Positions 56,788-64,000 of a stretch of 64,000 bases of DNA are shown piece by piece. This DNA is from Pseudisothecium myosuroides (lineage: Eukaryota; Streptophyta; Bryopsida; Hypnales; Lembophyllaceae). The notes under the pieces are model-generated. The model was not told where the DNA came from and did not search any database. It saw nothing but the letters and a program-made list of their open reading frames with translations. The stretch is taken from NCBI GenBank assembly GCA_951799445.1, contig OX637295.1:26288001-26352000 (forward strand), in the 5' to 3' direction. A program made the position numbers and the translations under genes. The first letter of the stretch is position 1; the number at the start of each line of letters is the position of its first letter.

Positions 56788-58714
56788 TCACTCGTCCACC
56801 ACGAACCCCCCGTGCACGGCGTCAGTCACGACAAGTACAAACACGCAAACAACACAGGGACCCAGGCCATCTCCAGATCGAGACACTTACGGATTGAATG
56901 ACGGTGTTGTGGTACGGGTCGGCGATGTGGGCGAACAGGTTGTCGATGGGGCCGGTGTGCGTCACGTTGGCCTGCACGACCGCGCCCAACACGGCCATCA
57001 TGGCCAGACGTCCGTTCTTCACCTCCTTCGTCCTCAGCTCCTTGAGCTGGGCTCCGTCGCCCTTGCCATAGCCCAAGGGGTCGAACCACAGACCTCCGGG
57101 GTACCCGACGTCCGTGCCCGTCAGCTTGTAGTTGGGGAATATGGGGTCCGTGTTCACGCTCCCCGGCCTCGCGATGTCGGCCCACCTCCTGCTCTCAGCC
57201 CACGCAAAGAGCAGAATCTCCACGATGAACAGGGTGCCCTTGTCGGCGAAGTACGGGGCTGCACCAGCCTCGTACCACGACGGAGTGTGCAGGATGCCAA
57301 TCTTCGTCAGAAGCTCCGGAATGAAGATGCCCGCGGCACCCAGCATGGACCAGCGGCAGTGCACCAGCTCCGCCTGCACCATCCACTTCAGGCGCTCGGG
57401 CTCCGCAGCTGCACGCACACGGAAGTAGGACCCCACACAAACACACACATCAGACACGCCCCAATCAGACGCGACCCGACCCGACCCGCGCTCCTGGCAG
57501 GCAGCTGGGTAGGTCCCCTGCGAGCTCCCCTCGGCCCTCGCACACGTATGAAACAACACACGATCTATCCAATTCGCTTCATTACCACATCCACTCAAAT
57601 GTCAACAAACAATCAGGCAATTCAGTTCAGTGCCAAGCCTACCGAGCTCCAGGGGGTCGAAGCCGTAGTCTCCGGGAAGGCTGCCGTCCAGCCAAGCCGG
57701 GGCTTTGCTTCCGGGAAGCCACAATGGCCGGTCGCTCTGGCCTCCGGCCACCGCGGCGGACACCGTCAGGTCGCCCGTGGCTGCGGCAGCGACCTTGGTC
57801 ATGCGCAGACGTCGCCCGCCCAAGAAAGCGCTCCTGGCGGACCCCGCATTGCTCACCACCTTGCTGCAAGACGCAGAACAAGACAGGGAAAAACCTCAGA
57901 CGAAACCCGGATCAAGAAATGAATGGCAGAGAGTCCTGCACTGGGCTCGCCACGTAGAGACGATCCACCGCTCTAAGTATGAAACTTAGACTGGCCCTGC
58001 CACCCAACCCATCTCTCTTCGATCGTCTGCTCTCCAGCACACCTGAATCCAATCCCATCGCAGAAATGGGCGAGGCTCCAGCGGCGACAAGGTTAACCGA
58101 TTCGGACACTTCTAACCCGTGCTAGCTTCCCCTCCTTATCTCCCAATTCAGCGATCCATGTCACCCAACACACGCAGTTGGATGCCTAGTTGATCGACAC
58201 AGGCATGGATTGCAAGCATGCATTGGGGCCCCCGCTTTCAGCCCACCTATGGCTCCAATGCGAGAGGTGGACACGGTCTACATGTGTATTCACACGGTCC
58301 ACAATGTACACAGACTCTTCTTACGAATTCTAGCACACCCAGCTCTGAACAGCTCCAGTCAGTCCATCCATCCGTACGTCCCCACAGCAGTCCCATGACA
58401 TCTCTCGCAACGACGATGAACAGGTCGACGAAGAGGAAAACGACGAGGACTCCAGGGCTGCGCGACTCGCTTCGGTCCACCAATTAGCGAGCCCACGGAC
58501 CGTGGCATTCCCCGCCGGCCCACAGAAAGGAGCGGGACGCGAGCCCGTGCGACGCCCTGAGGCCGCCTCCGCGCACCTCCCGAGCGGACAGACAGTCCAG
58601 AACGCAAGTCCTCAAGGCAAGGCAAGGCAAGGGAACAAGGACGAAGACAAACCTGGTGGACGGGGCGGTGACGGCAGTGGCCACGCTGGAAGAAGCGCTC
58701 ACGGCGGACGCCAT
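56788..58714 (-). CDS. Lhca2: Photosystem I antenna protein, Lhca2 type
   Basis: Chlorophyll a/b-binding protein of the photosystem I antenna, in the thylakoid. Exons are 58714-58653, 57863-57643 and 57408-56891, with GT-AG introns, giving 267 codons. Residues 1 to about 45 look like a chloroplast transit peptide (Ser/Ala rich). Then come [13 protein letters not shown] and DYGFDPLEL, helix B with [15 protein letters not shown] (Glu, Arg and His as chlorophyll ligands), the middle helix [29 protein letters not shown], helix A with [12 protein letters not shown], and the lumenal [16 protein letters not shown]. His rather than Asn in AELVHCR fits Lhca2, not the red-shifted Lhca3/Lhca4. A GTAAGT donor at 56890 implies a last intron; the best 3' site (GACGAG, after a CTGAC branch motif) gives TGA at once (56790-56788). 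Reading through instead would add about 22 residues. GAVVQANV replaces the usual GAWFQ. Confidence 0.88.
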
Positions 58715-59060
58715 AGCTGCAGCAACGCGGAGAGAGCTGCACGACAGGGGAAAGCCGGCGGGGATGCAGCAGCAACAACAACAGCAACAGCAGGCGCAAG
58801 TGCGGCACGGAGGAGGAATCGAGGGTGCCTGGAAGAGCAGGCCCAGGAGCAAATTGTAGTGAGGAACGCGCTGGGGGGATCCGCAGATCGTCGGACTGCA
58901 AGCCAAGGGATAAGGGCGAGGCGCCTTGATTGGGCGATGCGCTTCGCCCTCTATCTGCCCTCGGCTTGGCCCATTGGCCCCCCCTTCCAGGTCCCCAAAT
59001 TCCCCACCCACAATTCAGGCCTCTCACTCCTTTTGCCTGCCTTGCATTTCGAGATTTCTT
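58715..59060 (-). promoter_or_regulatory. Lhca2 leader and promoter
   Basis: GC-rich sequence upstream of the Lhca2 ATG, with a CAA/CAG-like triplet run at 58768-58793. A CAAGGCG/GATTGGGC stretch near 58920-58940 might be light-responsive, but this is only inferred from position. Confidence 0.35.
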
Positions 59061-59063
59061 CCC

Positions 59064-59360
59064 AGTTGCTCTAAAAGCGACCGGGCTGTAAAACCGATCA
59101 TGGCACAGAGGTACATTTTGCTTCCTTTCATGTACCAAAAGTGTACATTTCAGGAGGTGGCTGCTTTTAGTGACCACTGCGTTTCAACTTCAAAAATTCA
59201 TAACTAATTCCACAAAGGTCCAAAAAATATGAAACAACTTGGGTTAGATGTGAATTCCATTCTTCTTCCTACTAAAATTTACTGCAAATTGTTTTGAGGA
59301 GTTTAGCTTCCCCAAAATGGAAAATAGCTCTAAGATGGTCGATTTATGAGCTTCCTACCT
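59064..59360 (+). mobile_element. AGGTAGGAGGC-family MITE, copy 3, left end lost
   Basis: Closely follows 48001-48312 from GGCTGTAAAACC to CTTCCTACCT, with TA at 59361-59362. The left terminus is degraded. It lies just upstream of the Lhca2 promoter. Confidence 0.7.
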
Positions 59361-59851
59361 TAAAGGATACTATGCCAAGGACAAACCGTGTGAACAACCT
59401 CTTAATCCCGAGGTTGGGGAGGCTCTAAGTTATTTGACCACTATGGTGCTCAAACACTTATGAAGTTACTGTTTCAATAATATTGTTGTTTATAGTAAGA
59501 TTTATCATAGTGCAAAATCATTTACCATGTCATTCTAAAATTCTAAAAATGAACACTTCATGGTAATAGGCCTATAGTTCAAATTCAAATGAAACGTTGA
59601 ACTTTTTGTTATGTCTTGTAGGTAGTCAAAAGGAGAATCTAGATTTTCTTAGAAACAATCCATTTGTAAGACACTATATGAATGAACTATAAATCTCGAA
59701 AGTTTAGGGTCGAAAATAAATGTATCTCAATTTTCTACTTACGCATTTTTGTAACCTCAAGCATGCTCAAACTAACTCATATTTGGACTATTTTAGGATT
59801 AATATTATATGATGCCATTTCTTAGTTGCAACTTGCAACTACAAAGTCAAT

Positions 59852-60747
59852 AGGTTGAACTATACAATCGAGTCCATTAATCTTACAAATGGCGTATTGT
59901 GCCATTCAAGGAATTTTGCGTATTCTTGAATACAATTGGCATCTTTTGTCTTGCATAATTAACGTTTATTTCATATGCAATCTCAATCAAGCATACCAAA
60001 TTTTAGTTTCAAAAAAACAAAATTCCATTTTTTGTAAATTGTTTCATTTAGTATTCATGGTTTTATATGATAATTGATTGAAAACCATCAGTGGTGAAGT
60101 TTTTAATTTGATTGCGTATACATGTAGGAAGCATCTATAAGTACATCTTTCCTTCAACAAGCATCTCCAAAAAAAATTTAAGATTCCTTCTATAGACATT
60201 TCAATATTGAGGTGACTATTTTCAAATTTTGTAAAATTGATTTCTTTTTATTGTAATTAGATTTTGCTATTTGAGACTCCCAATATAACTAATTTTGCAC
60301 ATTTGAGCATGATGTTACAATTACTTTGCCAAATAGTTAAAATATAGAGATTTCTAATTTCCAAAATTTTAGGCATTGTCACCCCAACGTTGAAATCTCT
60401 ATAGAACAAATTTTGAAACTTTTTTGGAGACGCTTGTTGAAGGAAAGATGTGCATATAGATGCTTCCTACATACACATGCAATCAAATTAAAAAAAAATT
60501 CACCACCGATGGTTTTCAATCAATTATCATGTAAAACCATGAATATTAAATGAATAATTCACCAAAAATGGAGTTTTGCTTTTTTGAAACTAAAATTTGG
60601 TTTGCTTGATTGGTATTACGTAAGAATTGAATGTTAATTATGCAAGACAAAAAATGCCAATTATATTCTATAATATACAAAATTCTTTGAATGGCACAAT
60701 GACTATACAAATTGTAAGATTATTGGACTTGAGTAGTCAACACTTTG
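59852..60747. repeat. Long inverted repeat, arms over 300 bp
   Basis: The left arm (to about 60185) and right arm (from about 60412) mirror each other with some divergence, e.g. GAAAACCATCAGTGGTGAA against TTCACCACCGATGGTTTTC and CTTCAACAAGCATCTCCAAA against TTTGGAGACGCTTGTTGAAG-like sequence. The spacer is about 225 bp. No ORF. A foldback element or a source of double-stranded RNA. Confidence 0.8.
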
Positions 60748-61567
60748 GATGAAGGATCATGATGCATGTACAGTATAAAAGTTTAGCGATAGATAATAAA
60801 ATTCAAAAATACCAACCATTAATAAATAGCATCATGGCCCAAGGGTGGAATGTAGACCCAGTCATTGTCATTACAGCAGGAGCTACAGGAACAACACATA
60901 TTCCTTCAATGAAAATCCTTTAAACTAAATCCAAATTACCCGAAACCACTCTGAAACACACTTTTAAAGCAATCAATACCATTGCCATACAACATGCTGG
61001 TTCAATCATCCTACACAAAAAAAGATAGAAAACAATCAACCACTTCCACCAGAATAAGAAAATGTAAAAATAAAATAAAAACAAAAAAACAAAAAAAACA
61101 CGTCATGACTTGGTGACCCTCCATCACTGCACAATACACTTATAATCCATTGTCATGACGAACAGACACTTTATTCACGCCAGCCTTCTTCATATCAACT
61201 GGCTATGGAAACTACTTAAGGTCTAAAACAAAATCACAACACTTGGTTATCTTTGATAAATCTATTATATCAAGTATAGAGTGTCACAGTCCTTATCACA
61301 ATTCCTATCACAAAATTTGTCACATTTTCATCCCGGAGAAATATCAATCAATTATTTCATCCGATGTTTACAACGAAAACCTAAAGCATGACAAGTGAGC
61401 ATTCTTCCTCGACGTGAGAGCAATGATTCATTGCAATTAAAGTTGCTATAACAATATTAGATTGAATAAAATCTTCCATGAGGGCAAAATTGCAATGCTA
61501 CATTTTCCAATTGAGATTCCAATTTTATAAATAAAATAATAAAAAAATAAAAGAAGAAATAAACTTT

Positions 61568-61839
61568 CATTAGAAGAAATTTCAGCCCCCAAAGGAACCG
61601 CGAGTTTTGTCCCCCCCGATGCAATTATAGAAAAAATAGAATAAAAAACTATTTAAATTCGGGTGCTGATGTGGCACTATTGATGCCATGTCAGCACCAC
61701 GTCAGAATTTTTTTTAATATTTTTTTAAAAAAAATATTTTAATAAAAAAATATTTTTTTATTTTTCCTGTAATTGTACCAAAGGGGTGCCGAAAATGATC
61801 TGTTAGCAGCTTCTTTGAGGGCTAAAACTTCTTCTAATG
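61568..61839. mobile_element. CATTAG-type MITE, short form copy 2
   Basis: Ends CATTAGAAGAAATTTCAGCC and GGCTAAAACTTCTTCTAATG are near-perfect inverted repeats. The inside matches 23993-24254. No evident target duplication. It stands 14 bp from the next element of the same end type. Confidence 0.85.
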
Positions 61840-61853
61840 CTTGAAAACAAATC

Positions 61854-62188
61854 CATTAGAGAAAATCTGGAGCCTCCAGAGGACTGCTCTACAGTCCACC
61901 AAGGTACCCTAAAATTTATTTATTTTTTGCAAAAAACATTGTTTTCCCCCTATTCCCACGCAGCAGAAACTATAGCGATAGTGGCGCAGGAACCGAAATT
62001 TACAAGTAAATTTTTTTTTTTTTTTTTTTTAAATTCTTAAAAAAATTATTTAAAATTTTAAAAAATAAAAAAATAGCGATTTCTGACCGTTCACTGTGGG
62101 ACTGTTTTGGAATGGTAGGCCAAGCTGTGAAATAGCTTGGCTTGTCACTCCGGAGCAGCCCTCCGGAGGGCTGATATTTCTTCTAATG
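61854..62188. mobile_element. CATTAG-type MITE, second form
   Basis: Ends CATTAGAGAAAATCTGGAGC and GCTGATATTTCTTCTAATG. CCTCCAGAGGACTG and CCTCCGGAGGGCTG-like hairpins lie inside both ends. CTACAGTCC and TTTTCCCCCTAT are shared with the element at 8069. It includes a long T run near 62010. Confidence 0.75.
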
Positions 62189-64000
62189 CCTTTGTTCAAA
62201 GGCCTCTTGTAGGTGACCATAGTTTTGTACATGGTAGAACTATTTTATTTTATTATTTTCATATGTTTGATTGCCCTACAACCTCGCTTGGGTGTATACA
62301 GGGAGCATTTTGTTCTCCATTTGGATGAGGGAGGTAGTCCCCTATTTAATTGTTTTTGGTAGGTGAGGAGATTTGTTTGTTCGTATTTGTATTGGAGGGT
62401 AATGATGGTTCTATTTTTGTGAGAAGCAAATAAAACTTCTTTTGTAAAAGTGAGCAATTTCAATTCACGTTTTTAGAACAAAAGGGCTTGCAAAAGGGAT
62501 ATAGGTGTTTTAATTTCATAGGAACTATAAGTTAAACTTGTTTATTTGCATAGGTTTGAATAAAATCTTGGCAATGACACTCATGGACGATAAATGGAAG
62601 GTCAATGGATGAAGTATGCTACAATCAAGACAAAAAAGGGTCACTGTAAATTTGATCAATTGTCATCCATTTTAAAAGACCAACAATCTTGGATCTAACT
62701 TGTATAATTTCTAATGGTGATTGCTATAATAGAAAGGACTTTGGAGTTTGTAGAACCAAAAATTCCCTCAAAAGTTTGTGCAAGGTTGGAATAGCACATA
62801 AATACGTAATGTAGAAGGTGAAGAAGTTGGAATTCAATCATTTGCAACAATAATAGAGACATTCAAGGTTCCAAGGGGTGTAGGAATAGTGCAGATGTTG
62901 TATTGTGGAGTAGAATTCATGTTTGTATTGGAAATTTATGAACCTATATGTTGAAAGTTTTCAACTTATAAATTGAATTTTATATAGATTGTAATCCTAG
63001 TTATTCAATACTAAATAATGTAATGAGTCATATATTAGCACCTTTTTGTTATTTCTATGGAATTATAAGTACTATTGGAGTTGGTGGTTAATCATGGAGA
63101 CTGCTAAAATATTAATGGAAGTGATATTTGTATTGTAATGGCATACCATTGTCCACGTTTGGCAATTGTTGATAATATGTAATTGCTAGTTGGTTTGAAA
63201 ATGTAGAAACAAGCCCATTGCTAGACCCTAATTACAAGGTTTCGTTTTCTTATGCATGCTAGTGCAATCGAGTCATGACAAGGAGGACCTTAGCAATCAT
63301 AAAAGACCATTTTTACATAAATCAAAGTCTTATTGTACAATTTAGAACATGAGTAGTGCACTTGGCAAAATACAAAAATGCTTAATTTAATGTTATTAGT
63401 GGTAATTTGCTCAAAAAAAATCCACATGTCTTTGAAATGTAGGGTCAAAGATAGCTCACATGATAAAAAAGAACCTAGATGGGCCAGTTATGCAAACAAA
63501 TCAAGATTGGTGCAATTTCTTTAGGGAAAAATCCATGCTTCAAAAATCTTTTGTAGACTTACATTATAGGATTGTTGTAAGAAACAATGACCATTTTTGT
63601 CTCAAAACGACTTATTTGAATGAATATTGTGACCTCTGAAATATTTTTTTTTAAATAAAATAAAATATGGATAATATATAAAGCATTGAAAATAGTGTGA
63701 CTCTAAAATTCAGACCTAAAAAAAAATTCTCTAAAAGTTATGCACAAAAAAAAAACGACAAAAAATGCCATAAAAATGGACACTTTGATTTTAAGAAAAT
63801 TTAAAAAAAAAAAAAATTAAAAATTCATTTTTACTAACTTGAAGGTGCTCCTTCTTAATCATTTTCATCTTTAGAGAAAAAATGGTGTTTACTGCACTTA
63901 CGCAAAGGAAATGCACTTCAAGCACATGTGAAAAGTGGACAATTTATTATTTTTAGAAATCTCTTCATGGATTTTTGTAACTTTAGTAGAAGTCCTTGTC
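62189..64000. other. AT-rich intergenic DNA, no gene seen
   Basis: Only short open frames in very AT-rich sequence with A and T runs. No motif or repeat end was recognised. Confidence 0.5.

Noticed and set aside
56615..57922. 435-codon plus-strand open frame
   Set aside because: It runs antisense across the exons and introns of Lhca2; its low-complexity His/Thr/Arg composition is typical of a shadow.

Overview
This window looks like nuclear DNA of a land plant, most likely a bryophyte-grade genome; the species cannot be proved from the sequence. The evidence is spliced GT-AG genes, a photosystem I antenna protein, a plant-type Pin1 without a WW domain, a PLATZ protein and an IQ+BAG protein. 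Short GC-rich genes sit in long AT-rich tracts filled with small inverted-repeat transposons. There are no operons, ribosome binding sites or CRISPR arrays, and I recognised no RNA genes.

Layout. 0-8 kb: a small TA-flanked MITE, a short-chain reductase gene of the DFR/CCR type carrying a one-base frameshift, and a PLATZ zinc-binding gene. 8-19 kb: AT-rich DNA with several MITEs and a decayed coding fragment (about 11.7-13.06 kb). 19.4-23.9 kb: a second, broken copy of the reductase-PLATZ block. 24-34 kb: a dense cluster of TTAA-flanked elements with CCC...GGG ends, partly nested in each other. 35.4-38 kb: two minus-strand genes, one for a protein with a 12-residue Pro/Ser/Ala repeat and one for a three-pass membrane protein. 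38.3-43 kb: an onion-like nest of MITEs (TAA/TTA-flanked elements, Mutator-like elements with 9-bp duplications, a foldback). 43.8-45.4 kb: a decayed Ty1/copia retrotransposon. 45.5-47.3 kb: an IQ/BAG-domain gene whose reading frame is interrupted. 47.7-49.8 kb: a palindromic MITE pair, then a foldback element with another MITE nested in it. 50.8-51.9 kb: intact Pin1-type prolyl isomerase, two exons. 55.6-58.7 kb: a possible small secreted ORF and an Lhca2-type gene on the minus strand. 59-64 kb: AT-rich DNA with a long inverted repeat and CATTAG-type MITEs.

The host genes do not form a pathway; they are unrelated neighbours. The most notable system is the transposon population. Several elements of 0.2-0.9 kb always begin TTAA-CCC(C) and end (G)GGG-TTAA. 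At three of them a related copy elsewhere in this window shows the unfilled site with only four bases in place of the insertion. That is the target-site signature of piggyBac-type transposition, a superfamily I regard as poorly documented in land plants. No transposase is visible here, so the elements are non-autonomous. Positions were read by eye, so repeat edges without a stated target duplication may be off by tens of bases.
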